From assembly GCA_021846695.1 (NCBI GenBank), contig JAJZWN010000014.1, positions 1 through 29,682 of the forward strand: DNA of 29,682 nt, read 5' to 3'. This document shows, one piece after another, positions 6,842 through 16,890 of this stretch. Each line of letters starts with the position of its first letter. Position 1 is the first letter of the stretch. This stretch comes from Thermoplasmata archaeon (GTDB taxonomy: Archaea > Thermoplasmatota > Thermoplasmata > Thermoplasmatales > Thermoplasmataceae). Below the pieces are notes generated by a model. That model did no database searches. It worked only from the letters and a program-made list of their open reading frames with translations, and was not told the origin of the DNA. Made by a program: the position numbers and the translations under genes.

Positions 6842-9800
6842 TTACCTCTTTTTCTTTGACCTGATTGAAGATCCAATTATGCCTGCAAGCAGTGCTGCTA
6901 TTATTATTCCTATGCCTATGTATATTGTCATTGCTGGATTGGCATTATAGTTATTTATTATATTACTTCCTGATGATCCTGCTCCTATGCTAGCGGATGG
7001 CAATACAGGTGTTATGGTTTCATTCTTGTATGTATTTGTTCCATTTATGGTCGCGTTTGTTTCAAGATCTACTGGCACTGAGTGCAAGGTTTTTCCATGT
7101 ACCCCATATGCATATATATATAGGGTTACTGTTTGCCCTGTGGTGAGTGTTATATTTGTAATATTTTTGCCACTATTGGTTACATATGTCATGATATCAT
7201 AGTTTTTCATTAGTTTTGCAGCATTTGAAATATTCAAATACACTGTTACTGCAGTATTATTTGTGTTTTTAACCGTAACCGGTATCATATTTATGGTACC
7301 ATTCACCTCTGCATATTTAGAATATGAAACATTATAACTTTCACCGGCCTTGACGTTAACTGTAATATTCCCCAGATACTGGGATGTGCCATTTATCATT
7401 GCCATTACCGGCACGGAGTTGTTTCCAGCTGGTGCAATGGGAATTGTTGTATTCACCGCCACAGATCTGGAACCTCCCACAGGTATTGTAATGTTATTAG
7501 GGCTGAAAGTTAAGTTCCATGTTGAATTGCCAGAGTACATGTGTAGTGTGTCATTGGTATCCCCCCTGTTATAAATTATTACGCTTGTTTTAACATTTTC
7601 ACCTATATAGCCTGTAACCGATGGATCTGCAAGGACATATTTTGAGATGTTATCTTTATGCAATGCTAGAGTCTCTGTAAGAGTGCTGTTCAGGAATTCA
7701 GTCTGCGATGCCGAGTAATTGACATACATTCCATTATGGACCGTTGTATTAGCCAGTGTAAATGTATATGTTTCATTGGCAGGAAGTATGACCGTATTTG
7801 TGTCTGCCTGTGAAGTTGTATACATTGATGGTGCCATCACAGAACCACCTGTAACTGTTAAGTTTGTGGGTACTGATTTGCTATTGTTTGTACCGGTAAG
7901 GGTTACTGTATAGGCTGGTGTCAGAGACACATTATATGTAAGATTTTTGAAAGGCTGCAATGTCACATTCTGGAAATATGCATACTCTTTTCCACTATAT
8001 GTGTAATTAGCGTATATACCATATGTTCCTGGAACCAATTTTGCCAAACTATATGACCCTGACGAGGATGTTGTGCCCGCTACCTTCTTCCCATCTTTGG
8101 TAACCATTACATTAGCACCAGATACACCGGTTTCGTTAGAGTAATATATAACATTGCCTGATATTTTGTCGTATACTTCGGTTGGTGTGAGTTTAACTGT
8201 AATATTATGCATTGTAGAGCTTGGTGTAGCAGTATTTGCGGTGGTGTTAACATAGGTAAACGCCCCAGTTGAATTGGTGAAATTACCGCTTGATGTTATG
8301 GTGAAATCAAGAGAGGGCAATAGTATTGTAAGGTTTTTGCTTACACTGGTAGTGATTTCTTTGCTTCCATTTTTTATGTGGTACGATGCAGGTATGCTAA
8401 GGTTATTTGTTATGCTGAGTTTATAGCCGGTATGATATACTGGTGAGATGCTCATATTATGATTCACAGTTATAATACTCATATTCGCCAATGTAGCATT
8501 TGCTGAATATAAGGTATAGTTCCCGGCTGGAATATGATCCAGCCCAACGTTTACGCCTGTAGAATTAAACAATGTTGTTCCTGAATTTGTGATAGTGCTG
8601 TTTACATTTTTTACCGTGAAGTATAGCTTAGAATCCTTTACAAATGATTGTGCAGCAGTACTATTGGCTACGGTTCCCGTAAGTACCGGGGTTATATACG
8701 CACTCTTGTTCGATATCTGTGTGTAGTATACGCCCATAGCTATTTCCTTGCTGGCAGCACCTTTTGTCATATTTAAGGTATATTTATTATAAAGCCCTGT
8801 GAGCGTAATTGTGCCATTGTAATTCACAAGCTTTGAGTCATTATATACAGTCATCGACACTGATACCAATTTCTGCTTGGCATAATATATAGGATGTATA
8901 ATCGAAACCGTATTATTGTAATAGTAGGGTGATTGTATGCCCACTGAGCTAGTGTTATATCCATAAACAGTTGCTGATCCACCATTGATCTCTGCATAGA
9001 AGTATGGAGTTGGGCCTTTGTATACTAGCATTATTCCCTGGCTTACATATCCTATAGTATTATTTGTCGATGTTGTTATTGAATGCTTATACGAATCATT
9101 TAGATTGATGGATATATTTGTAGCAGATGTGGATATATTGAATCCTGCCATTGTCGTTCCATTAACTGTTCCTGTTCCGGCGAATGAGTAGATTGCCTGT
9201 GGAAGATACACTGTAAGTGGCACGCTGGAATTTGCATAGCTGTAATCAAGCAGGATATAATTCTGGCTTGCTGAACCTGCAGCCATTATTTCATATGTAC
9301 CGCTGTAGTTCTTTGTTCCATTCATGGTGGATCTTATTGTATATTTTACAGCCTTAGAATATGATATGTTTTGAACAGTATTTTTTGTTACGTTAATAGT
9401 TTTTACAAACACTCCGCTGCCCCTATGTGAATATATAGTGTAAATTCCGTAGGGCACTGTGAAATTATATGCTCCTGTAGCATTTGCTGTAACGTTATGT
9501 ATGTCCGAGGTGATGCCATCGAAATAGAACGATATTATTGAGTTTGGTGTTGCCCCACTCCCTGAAATCGTTCCACTTAACTCAGGTGTCAGTGTTGCCG
9601 ATCTGGATTTTCCCCATCCCGAAACAGTAACGGTAGATTTATCCTCAGATCCATTCGCCTTAATAGTGACATTATATGTACCGGGATATACGCCGAATGT
9701 ATAGGAGCCTGATGAGGATGTCACTCCAGTGAGTTTGTAATTGCCAGAAGTACTGTTCAGATACACAGTATATCCGGAGAGCCCCAAACCATTTATGGAT

Positions 9801-12800
9801 GCTGAAACATTGATCCTGTCCATTTTAATCGCAAGATTCTGCAATTGCTGGGCATTCCCTGTCACCTGTATACTGGTAAAGTTTGTGTATGTTTTGCCAT
9901 TTGATCTGACAGTTACATTATACCCATAGGGTATAACACTGCTCATGGAATAAACGCCATTTATTATGGGGACTGTCCTGCTTATTCCATATTTCGCGTC
10001 TGTGAATGTAATGTTTCCAGAGTTTACTGCAACTGCTGAAGTCCCATTGTTTAGTGTTACATGTCCGTATACGGTATTTCTTTTCATCTGTATATTATGG
10101 GTTATATTGTAATTGCCTATTCTGTTTCCCTGGCTCTGTGATACTGTAACAGATTGCGTATTTATGACGTTTGGTCCAGTCAATGTATTGGAACTGACAC
10201 TACCAGTGGAAAATACGAGGGTGTCATTTCCCGGCAGGCCTGTTATTGAATAATAACCTGTGCTGTTTGTTGTAACAACATCATGTGGAATTCCATACTG
10301 ATCTTGTATTGTGACATGAACGCCAGCCATGCCTACCCCGTTGGCACTTGTAACCCTTCCATGTATTACAGCCCCAGGATAGTATTGAATGATTGGGTCT
10401 TCCTGCCCTAACAAACTTGGTGGAAGGAGCACTTCGGTGCCGTTGTTCTCCTGCTGGTATTTATACGCGGCCTGAATGGGAATGAGTTTCCAGCCAGGTG
10501 TGGTGGAATTTGCATTCTTATGTGGATTATATTCTGATGCATAGTATACCAATTCAAAATTGCTCATATTGAATGCAGGGTATACGTGTGTGACATTTGA
10601 AATATCTGATTCCGGGAATCCGTATATGGCCTTGTATATTGTAGTGTTATAGAATGCAGATGTATAGTTAAGCAGATAATTAGTTACTGTGGCTCCCTGT
10701 GGAAGTTTGTTTAAGGTGTACCTCGCTCCTGTGCTTGTTATAGCTACAACATTATAGTAATTTGTGGGAACAACCTCTCCTTGAGCTGTGTATGATGGTG
10801 TATCTGTTAAATAGGCAGGTGCATAGAATATTCCGGGATTTGAACCAGAAAATGGATATAGCCCATGGTTAACCTGTACGTATGATATGGATGATCCTGT
10901 AACTTTTTCCAGGGCTCCATATGCTGATATCAATGTTGTTAAATTATAATGTATTGACAGCTGCCCCATTATAAGTGCATGCCTTGCATTATATGAAGTT
11001 GTGACATTTATCTGATGGCTTCCGTATGCTGCCTCTGAGAGAAGAGGTGTGTACTTAGAGCTTAATGGGTTGCCGTACATACTCGCAATTGTGTTTGTCT
11101 CGTTGGCTCCAAAATATTTATCCATTGTAGCTGTGATACTTGCATTAAAATGCCCATTGGAATAACCTCCAGGGGTTTCAAGCACTCTTGAAATGAATAA
11201 GGATATTTCCTGGCTTTGATTCTGTGCGAGGAGCATCTGCCCGGCACTTGCTATTCCCTGCTGAAAATCATCAGCAACAGTGGGATGCCGTCCCTGCTGT
11301 AACTCCTGGAATCCGTAATCCCACCATGATACGTATGCAGGGCGATTCTGTATGGATTCATTTGTGTTTTGTGTCGCAAGCCACTGGAAAGATGCTGATA
11401 GTGGCTGTGTTTTGTTCTCTATTGCAAGACCATAGTTCCCGAATGGGTTATTTGGCCGAAATCCCTTGGGTAGGGTTGAATTTAATATATGGTTATAGGA
11501 TGCGGCGTTGTTTTCAGGGACTGCTGCTGAAAATGCGCCCATGCCAGAAGGTATAATTAAAATTAATACTACTATTACTGCGAAACCTACTGTTACCCCG
11601 CTTATGTTCTTGCGAAGCGATTTTCTGCCAGATACATGCCTGGATTTTTTTGTTGCCTCATTATGCCTTATTATGTTTACAAAGTACATTATCAGGCCAC
11701 CGCCAAGTATCGCATATGCAGGCGCTGCAGTAATATTGAATCTTGCTGCCTCAAAACTCATGAAAATTGAGAATATGGCAAATATAATAACAAGCAGCAC
11801 GCCTTCCTTCTTTTCCTTAAGGAAGCGGTAAATAATATAGGGTACACCGGCAATTCCAAGGAGAAATAGTCCTGGGCCGAAATCAGATATGTACTGGCCA
11901 AGAGGTGGAGCCGCTGCCTCAGCAATCGTTGAGTAGACCCTGGATTTTACAAAATATCCATCTCCGGTTAGTAATTCTTTTAATATGGCTGGATTGGTTT
12001 TACCTATAATGAAAAGGGCTCCTATGGTAACAAGAACAAGTGCCGGTATAGTGATTATCCATGGCTTTCTTGCCACAATATTTATCAAAATGCCAAACCC
12101 AACGATCATTAAACCCATTGCCAGGGGCGGCAGAAACCATGCATGAATCATTGCTGTGATATCATAATAGTAAAATCCTATTGGAAAAGATGCTGCCACA
12201 TAGATAACTGTGATATAAGTAAGGTATCCAGTTGGCTTCTTGGTAAACAGGTTATAGAGAAGCTGGACTGCAACATAGATTAACAATATAACTTCTATGT
12301 AAGGGAATCCCTGCCAGAATACTATTAGCCCCCCAAGGGAGACGGCAGACATCAATGCGTATATCGTTGTTATTTTATTTTCCTCATAATAGGCTTTAAT
12401 TGAGCTGAAATATGACCTTGCATCGGTAATCTTCTTGATTATAACACCTTTCTTTGCGGTGATAACTGCCATTTCGAAGAAGTATATGGATAGGAATGCG
12501 AATATAAGCTCTGGTGTATGTGCCCTTCCATCTGTGAGTATTCCTGATGTAAGATTTCCCGGCATTATGGTGAATAGAACAGCGGCGAATAACCCGGCTT
12601 TCTTGCCGAATATCTGTTTTGTTATCAGGTATACAGGTATAATTAAAAGTGCACCATAAAAGGCAGCTGATTCCTGGAATGCATAATATGCACCCATTTT
12701 GAGACCAATAAACGGTGATACCAAATATCCTGCAAATACGATGCTCCACTGGTAAAATGGAGGTCTTGCGTTATAGGTGCCCACTGGGTAGCTAAGCAAG

Positions 12801-13021
12801 ATGGTGTGCGTTAATTGCCTATGTGTACTCAGTATATACTGTACTATATAATAATTGAAATAGGGATCGCTTCCCCCAGATACATTCAGATAATTATCCT
12901 GAAATGCCAGTGACCATACAAAGAAGTTTGATAGGAACATATAAAGGGCAAACAGGGCAATCAGGACAGGTACCTCCGGATGCCTGGCTATATTTTGTTT
13001 AAATCTATCTGTAATTTCCAT
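6842..13021 (-). CDS. aglB: AglB/STT3 oligosaccharyltransferase with giant C-terminal ectodomain
   Basis: This 2059-residue protein transfers lipid-linked glycans to Asn of exported proteins. The OST core occupies about residues 1-880. It has multiple membrane helices up to about 495, the first acidic loop motif GGSDPYF (D52), a second loop LTDGRAHTPE (162-171), the archaeal TIxE motif as TIAE (365-368), and the WWDYG motif (566-570). From about 880 (nucleotide 10384) to the end there is an extra region: repeated carboxypeptidase-regulatory-like beta units (e.g. GRVTSANGVGMAGVHVTI; GNVIYYSNETGVSGANVMV; SSGSYSLAKLVPGTYGIYA), then NEW3/CARDB-like strands, dozens of N-x-S/T sequons, and a final anchor near 2030-2052 followed by SKKKR. 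Usual archaeal AglBs are roughly 700-1000 residues. The frame is uninterrupted. A TATA box lies about 31 bp upstream of the ATG. Confidence 0.92.
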   Translation of the reverse strand: MEITDRFKQNIARHPEVPVLIALFALYMFLSNFFVWSLAFQDNYLNVSGGSDPYFNYYIVQYILSTHRQLTHTILLSYPVGTYNARPPFYQWSIVFAGYLVSPFIGLKMGAYYAFQESAAFYGALLIIPVYLITKQIFGKKAGLFAAVLFTIMPGNLTSGILTDGRAHTPELIFAFLSIYFFEMAVITAKKGVIIKKITDARSYFSSIKAYYEENKITTIYALMSAVSLGGLIVFWQGFPYIEVILLIYVAVQLLYNLFTKKPTGYLTYITVIYVAASFPIGFYYYDITAMIHAWFLPPLAMGLMIVGFGILINIVARKPWIITIPALVLVTIGALFIIGKTNPAILKELLTGDGYFVKSRVYSTIAEAAAPPLGQYISDFGPGLFLLGIAGVPYIIYRFLKEKKEGVLLVIIFAIFSIFMSFEAARFNITAAPAYAILGGGLIMYFVNIIRHNEATKKSRHVSGRKSLRKNISGVTVGFAVIVVLILIIPSGMGAFSAAVPENNAASYNHILNSTLPKGFRPNNPFGNYGLAIENKTQPLSASFQWLATQNTNESIQNRPAYVSWWDYGFQELQQGRHPTVADDFQQGIASAGQMLLAQNQSQEISLFISRVLETPGGYSNGHFNASITATMDKYFGANETNTIASMYGNPLSSKYTPLLSEAAYGSHQINVTTSYNARHALIMGQLSIHYNLTTLISAYGALEKVTGSSISYVQVNHGLYPFSGSNPGIFYAPAYLTDTPSYTAQGEVVPTNYYNVVAITSTGARYTLNKLPQGATVTNYLLNYTSAFYNTTIYKAIYGFPESDISNVTHVYPAFNMSNFELVYYASEYNPHKNANSTTPGWKLIPIQAAYKYQQENNGTEVLLPPSLLGQEDPIIQYYPGAVIHGRVTSANGVGMAGVHVTIQDQYGIPHDVVTTNSTGYYSITGLPGNDTLVFSTGSVSSNTLTGPNVINTQSVTVSQSQGNRIGNYNITHNIQMKRNTVYGHVTLNNGTSAVAVNSGNITFTDAKYGISRTVPIINGVYSMSSVIPYGYNVTVRSNGKTYTNFTSIQVTGNAQQLQNLAIKMDRINVSASINGLGLSGYTVYLNSTSGNYKLTGVTSSSGSYTFGVYPGTYNVTIKANGSEDKSTVTVSGWGKSRSATLTPELSGTISGSGATPNSIISFYFDGITSDIHNVTANATGAYNFTVPYGIYTIYSHRGSGVFVKTINVTKNTVQNISYSKAVKYTIRSTMNGTKNYSGTYEIMAAGSASQNYILLDYSYANSSVPLTVYLPQAIYSFAGTGTVNGTTMAGFNISTSATNISINLNDSYKHSITTSTNNTIGYVSQGIMLVYKGPTPYFYAEINGGSATVYGYNTSSVGIQSPYYYNNTVSIIHPIYYAKQKLVSVSMTVYNDSKLVNYNGTITLTGLYNKYTLNMTKGAASKEIAMGVYYTQISNKSAYITPVLTGTVANSTAAQSFVKDSKLYFTVKNVNSTITNSGTTLFNSTGVNVGLDHIPAGNYTLYSANATLANMSIITVNHNMSISPVYHTGYKLSITNNLSIPASYHIKNGSKEITTSVSKNLTILLPSLDFTITSSGNFTNSTGAFTYVNTTANTATPSSTMHNITVKLTPTEVYDKISGNVIYYSNETGVSGANVMVTKDGKKVAGTTSSSGSYSLAKLVPGTYGIYANYTYSGKEYAYFQNVTLQPFKNLTYNVSLTPAYTVTLTGTNNSKSVPTNLTVTGGSVMAPSMYTTSQADTNTVILPANETYTFTLANTTVHNGMYVNYSASQTEFLNSTLTETLALHKDNISKYVLADPSVTGYIGENVKTSVIIYNRGDTNDTLHMYSGNSTWNLTFSPNNITIPVGGSRSVAVNTTIPIAPAGNNSVPVMAMINGTSQYLGNITVNVKAGESYNVSYSKYAEVNGTINMIPVTVKNTNNTAVTVYLNISNAAKLMKNYDIMTYVTNSGKNITNITLTTGQTVTLYIYAYGVHGKTLHSVPVDLETNATINGTNTYKNETITPVLPSASIGAGSSGSNIINNYNANPAMTIYIGIGIIIAALLAGIIGSSIRSKKKR

Positions 13022-13048
13022 ATGTTAATTTCGTTAATGAAATCCTGA

Positions 13049-13056
13049 TATAAAAA
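13049..13056 (-). promoter_or_regulatory. TATA box of aglB
   Basis: Minus-strand TTTTTATA lies 28-35 bp upstream of the aglB ATG, inside the 47-bp gap after the permease gene. aglB and the following secreted-protein gene can thus be transcribed without the permease. Confidence 0.45.
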
Positions 13057-13068
13057 TTTACCTTATTT

Positions 13069-14409
13069 TTAATCCTTATTACTCTCCGGAAGCTTATTTC
13101 TGAGGCTATAATATTCAAATCGTATTGCATCGTAGAAACTACGTCGGGTTTTCCTTATAAATAGAACGACTAAAAATGAAATAACCACGTACCCTATGAG
13201 AAAATAATTTATTGTAGCGAAATATCCATTATTGCCATAAAATGAAAGTAAAAAGGCTATAGCAAGTATTAAGGAGGATAAAAATGGGATTGCAAATTTC
13301 CTTTTATTGAATAGCTTTATCAGAGATATATTGGATACTATGTGAATTATGATGTAAATGAAACTTATTATCCCGGCTATAATGACAAATGAATTAAAAA
13401 ACCCCGTATAATATCCACTGAAGAGGGAAATTGCCAGGGAAACTGTAAATAATAGCCCCATAAATTTGTTCCTGTCAAATTTCCTCCCTACGTTAAAATC
13501 CTTATAAAATTTGGGCACCATATGAACAAAAGCATTTAAATATGAAACACTCAAATTGAAGGCACTCATAATGCCAAAAAATGAAAATAATATCAAGAAT
13601 GGAGTTCCAAGCTTTGTCCTTACCAGTTCTGTAATGTAAAAAGAGTTGCTTTCATATGCACTTAACCCTGTATAACCTGCGAACATAAGTAGGGCAAATG
13701 CCGAAAAAACCATTATTAGGCCTGATATTGTAAATGAGATAATCAGAGATTTTGGCGTGTTTATGTGGGCACTCGATGTCTGTTCTGACAGGAATATGCT
13801 TGATCCTCCACCGGAAAATGCAAGTATGCCAAATATTACACCGAAGAAGAATGGATTGAAAGAAAAACTGATTCCTGAAAATGAGAACTGGGGGGACCTA
13901 TACAGTATGAATATTATGCTCATTCCTACAATAAAGGCAATTTCAAGAAAACCTGCTATAAGTGTGTAATGCATTGAAGTTTTTAACCCTCTTGAGACAA
14001 CGAAATACACTGTTGTTATAAATAATACGAGAAATCCATACTCCACAAGTAAATTATTGAACCCGTACAACTGGAATATAGAGTATATAAATCCTGATAT
14101 GAATAGTGATATATTGGGAACGGTAAGAACCGAATATGCGATGTAAAGCAAAAGGATAAAAAAACCAGCCCCTTTTCCAAGTGCATTCCCAACATAGGAG
14201 TAATAGCCACCATTAGTAATGTATATTTTTGAAAACGAATATATTGTATATAATGTAAAATATGAAAGCAGAAATGAGAAAATCACAACAAAGGGTAGAG
14301 TAGAACCAGAATATAGTGCAATAATTGAAAATAATGCGATGAAATCCAGCATTGGGCCAATTGAAGTAAAAGATTGCATCACTGCACTCTTGAGGTTTAT
14401 CGATTCCAT
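13069..14409 (-). CDS. APC superfamily amino acid permease
   Basis: This 446-residue protein is almost entirely hydrophobic, with about twelve predicted membrane helices. The N-terminus carries the amino acid-polyamine-organocation pattern: the unwound first helix region SFTSIGPMLDFIALFSIIA, followed by YITNGGYYSYVGNALGKGAGFF, the conserved 'GG.Y.Y....G...G' of APC carriers. A further family signature is FSGGGSSIFLSEQTSSA near residues 199-215, in the helix 6 region that contacts substrate. Substrate specificity is not predictable; amino acids taken up by proton symport are most likely in an acidophile. It stands 47 bp before aglB on the same strand, with a TATA box in between, so a functional link is not implied. 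Confidence 0.82.
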   Translation of the reverse strand: MESINLKSAVMQSFTSIGPMLDFIALFSIIALYSGSTLPFVVIFSFLLSYFTLYTIYSFSKIYITNGGYYSYVGNALGKGAGFFILLLYIAYSVLTVPNISLFISGFIYSIFQLYGFNNLLVEYGFLVLFITTVYFVVSRGLKTSMHYTLIAGFLEIAFIVGMSIIFILYRSPQFSFSGISFSFNPFFFGVIFGILAFSGGGSSIFLSEQTSSAHINTPKSLIISFTISGLIMVFSAFALLMFAGYTGLSAYESNSFYITELVRTKLGTPFLILFSFFGIMSAFNLSVSYLNAFVHMVPKFYKDFNVGRKFDRNKFMGLLFTVSLAISLFSGYYTGFFNSFVIIAGIISFIYIIIHIVSNISLIKLFNKRKFAIPFLSSLILAIAFLLSFYGNNGYFATINYFLIGYVVISFLVVLFIRKTRRSFYDAIRFEYYSLRNKLPESNKD

Positions 14410-14815
14410 GGTAGGTCATTATCTTATGGTTAAAACTTTTGTGCTGAAATCATTTTTAAATCAACACAAGCATATTTCATTAAGTTCTATAGGAGCATCA
14501 AAAACGTCAAACTAAAACATTGAAATCAGTATGGAGTTCGAAATTGCAGTCTAGACTATGGAATATACCATCCTCGTTATTTTTGTTAACATAGCCGTAT
14601 TTAGAACATCATCATAAAGTATTCTTAGAATTATTCAAATACAATTTTGTATCTCGATGCTAAGGTATAGTGGTTTTGAAGTGGGTGGATCGTATACAGA
14701 TGAGACCCAGAAAATTAACATAATATGAATAACAAACATCAGTACATATGCCTTTGAACAGTATAATATATATAAAGAGAATTAGAAACGTTTTTGATCC
14801 AAAAAGCGTATAGCA
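14410..14815. other. 406-bp intergenic region without a recognised gene
   Basis: It lies between the permease start and the pheT stop codon. Both strands were read for tRNA-like folds, mobile-element ends and coding frames. A 98-codon plus-strand frame (14219-14515) is an antisense shadow of the permease. A weak A/T hairpin at 14789-14808 (five-base A/T arms around GGATC on the minus strand, closed by CG pairs) lies just after pheT and might help termination. Otherwise nothing specific is seen. Confidence 0.5.
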
Positions 14816-16417
14816 TTATTCTTTAGCTATCCCTGATAATTTGTCAAGATTTATCTCAAGAAAGGCAACGGGATTTTGAATTCCAAAATTATCCAGAATC
14901 TCAGGATTCATTTCCCCTATTATGCCTATGGCCATATCGCCGGCAACTATATCTCCTCCCCTGCCAGGTATGATTTCTTTGTAATCACTTTGTAGCACCT
15001 TTGTTTCAACATTTACCATTCTGGACAGCAGATAACCAAGCACACCATAAATATCAGAATATGATGCTTTTGAATTATTATAAAATACACAAAGGTGATT
15101 CTCCTGATTCCCCGAAATTACAACATGGCCTACCTCGAATATTTTTAAAGGAAGCTTCCTCCTCTTATTTATTGCCAGAAGGCTGAGCATCCCTGGAAAA
15201 AGTTTGTCTCTTATCACAGAATACTCAAGGCTTTTCGGGTTTGTAATTGTTACATCCCCAGAATATCCGGGAATTCTGTAAAATTCTCCAGAATTTAAAA
15301 CAAAAGTTCTTACTTCCTGGTAATTAATGGATATAAGTATATCCTTGATTATATTTTCATCTTCATTGAAAGCATATGGAATTCCTGTACCGCCTGTATT
15401 AAGCTTTTTGAAGGGTATATTATCATAGCCGTATGCCTTTGCAATATCCTCTATTACATCTGCCGGGCCCATTACATCAACGCGGTTCCCGGGCACATAT
15501 ACCTGATATCCCCCTGACATGACCTCGCACCTGTATCCCATTTTCCTGAGCAAAACAACGGTATTTTCTGGTTCTAAACCCATAAGTTTTTTTATCTCCT
15601 TATGTGTGAGTGATATCTTTCTCCAGTCATAGTCAATTATATCCCTGTTTATATCAGGTATAAGCACTTCATATCCAATGTACGTCATTTCATATGCAAA
15701 CAGGTACAGTGCTGAAAGTACAGCCTTATAATCATTGCCGGTGATGTCAAAAAACAGCTGGGAAGTACTTTCGCCTATTCGGGACTTGCAGCCGTTTATT
15801 ATTGGGGGCATTGACATTACGTCGCCCTCACTATCAAGTATTACCGGTATCATTTTATCTGATGATATAAGGTCATGGAACTGTTTTCCCTTATCGTGTC
15901 TTTCCAGGATTTCCCTGGCTGTTCCGTGGAAATTGTCATATGTTGTAAACTCCAGTGTTTCCATCCCCCTCATTGTGAGTAGAAAAGGTGGATGTATATT
16001 GCCAATGTCATGTATTCCTATTGCCATCTTTTTTCTTGATTTGCCTATGGTTTCATGAAGCCTTTCCTGATAAGATATTATATGTTCATAATAATTGCCA
16101 AGTGGTTTTCCCCGGGCAATAAATGACATTACATATGGTATTTCTGCCTTTATAGAAGTGTCAACCTGCAATATCACACTGGATTTCCCGAAAAATGGCT
16201 TTATCCTGTAATCCATATCATAAAATGTTTTCATATTGCATTTTAATGCATAAAAAGAGAAAAGGTCTGGCCTATCCGGATTGAATTCCAACTTTACTTC
16301 GCCGTTTTCCTCCTCAATGGAATAGCCTATAATGTCTGCAAATTTGCCTAATGTTGAATAATAATTAATACCTATATCGTTTATCAGTTTTTCTTTGCTC
16401 TCCTTTATCACAACCAT
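14816..16417 (-). CDS. pheT: Phenylalanyl-tRNA synthetase beta subunit (archaeal type)
   Basis: This 533-residue protein has the length and order of archaeal PheRS beta. The N-terminal DNA/tRNA-binding part contains EFNPDRPDLFSFYALK (about 48-63), followed by the B3/B4 editing-type domain with the conserved segment KKMAIGIHDIGNI. B5-type repeats come next (KISLTHKEIKKLMGLEP and VLLRKMGYRCEV, then PGNRVDVMGPADVIEDIAKA), and then the catalytic-like C-terminal domain ending GIIGEMNPEILDNFGI. With PheS it charges tRNA-Phe in the cytoplasm. pheS is not in this window, so the two subunits are unlinked here. A TATA box 24 bp before the ATG indicates a leaderless transcript starting in the 30-bp gap after the upstream regulator gene. 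Confidence 0.95.
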   Translation of the reverse strand: MVVIKESKEKLINDIGINYYSTLGKFADIIGYSIEEENGEVKLEFNPDRPDLFSFYALKCNMKTFYDMDYRIKPFFGKSSVILQVDTSIKAEIPYVMSFIARGKPLGNYYEHIISYQERLHETIGKSRKKMAIGIHDIGNIHPPFLLTMRGMETLEFTTYDNFHGTAREILERHDKGKQFHDLISSDKMIPVILDSEGDVMSMPPIINGCKSRIGESTSQLFFDITGNDYKAVLSALYLFAYEMTYIGYEVLIPDINRDIIDYDWRKISLTHKEIKKLMGLEPENTVVLLRKMGYRCEVMSGGYQVYVPGNRVDVMGPADVIEDIAKAYGYDNIPFKKLNTGGTGIPYAFNEDENIIKDILISINYQEVRTFVLNSGEFYRIPGYSGDVTITNPKSLEYSVIRDKLFPGMLSLLAINKRRKLPLKIFEVGHVVISGNQENHLCVFYNNSKASYSDIYGVLGYLLSRMVNVETKVLQSDYKEIIPGRGGDIVAGDMAIGIIGEMNPEILDNFGIQNPVAFLEINLDKLSGIAKE

Positions 16418-16436
16418 TGAGAACTGATACCTACAC

Positions 16437-16446
16437 TTTATATAAA
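16437..16446 (-). promoter_or_regulatory. TATA box of pheT
   Basis: The palindrome-like TTTATATAAA is centred about 24 bp upstream of the pheT ATG, directly after the stop codon of the regulator gene. The spacing predicts a leaderless pheT mRNA. Confidence 0.6.
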
Positions 16447-16447
16447 T

Positions 16448-16738
16448 TTAGTTTTTAGTTTTTCCTTTTGCATATTCTCTCAAGATGAACCTTATAAGAT
16501 CGTTGACTGATATGGCATCCCCCTTGTTTACTTCCTCCTCAAGTTCTGAGTATATATTCCTTGGGAGTTTTAGGTCAACCTTGCTTGTTGCATTTGTTCT
16601 ATTCCTAGTGATAAACTCGCTGATTGCCAGTCGTATTGCTTCTGAAATACTGCTATACTGGTTTTTTTCAACTATTTCCTGAAGTTGATTGATTAGATCT
16701 TCGGAAACCCTTATGGTGATTCTGTACGGTACGGACAT
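16448..16738 (-). CDS. Tandem ribbon-helix-helix (RHH) DNA-binding protein
   Basis: This 96-residue protein contains two RHH units in a row. The first (residues 5-45) has strand YRITIRVSEDLINQLQEIV and helix YSSISEAIRLAISEFI. The second (53-92) has KVDLKLPRNIYSELEEEV and ISVNDLIRFILREYA. RHH regulators normally work as dimers that insert a two-stranded sheet into the major groove. Two units in one chain could form that sheet internally, giving a pseudo-dimer with an asymmetric operator. Its target is unknown. It is divergent from truA (152-bp gap) and lies just upstream of pheT, with its own TATA box (16762-16769) about 27 bp before the ATG. Confidence 0.8.
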   Translation of the reverse strand: MSVPYRITIRVSEDLINQLQEIVEKNQYSSISEAIRLAISEFITRNRTNATSKVDLKLPRNIYSELEEEVNKGDAISVNDLIRFILREYAKGKTKN

Positions 16739-16761
16739 TTGAATAGTTAAATTAATAGCTC

Positions 16762-16769
16762 ATATAAAG
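16762..16769 (-). promoter_or_regulatory. TATA box of the RHH regulator gene
   Basis: Minus-strand CTTTATAT lies 24-31 bp upstream of the ATG at 16738, and no Shine-Dalgarno site is present, so a leaderless start is likely. Confidence 0.55.
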
Positions 16770-16879
16770 TTTTGCCATATCCCGTTATTCTGAAATGCAC
16801 AATACAATACTATTATAATTTTCACAGCATCGCAATCGTATATACAAACATATATAATGCATAGTCATTATGAAAGGTT

Positions 16880-16885
16880 GGAGGT
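16880..16885 (+). promoter_or_regulatory. Strong Shine-Dalgarno site of truA
   Basis: GGAGGT with 5 bases to the ATG at 16891; this is the best ribosome-binding site in the window. Upstream TATA-like segments (16838-16845 and 16849-16857) would give a short leader. Confidence 0.65.
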
Positions 16886-16890
16886 AAACA

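Noticed and set aside
11224..11831. Long plus-strand frames within aglB (also at 9741, 7719, 7350, 12435)
   Set aside because: They are antisense shadows of an uninterrupted, well-supported coding frame.
14219..14515. A 98-codon plus-strand frame near the permease start
   Set aside because: Two thirds are antisense to the permease coding region; no start signals.
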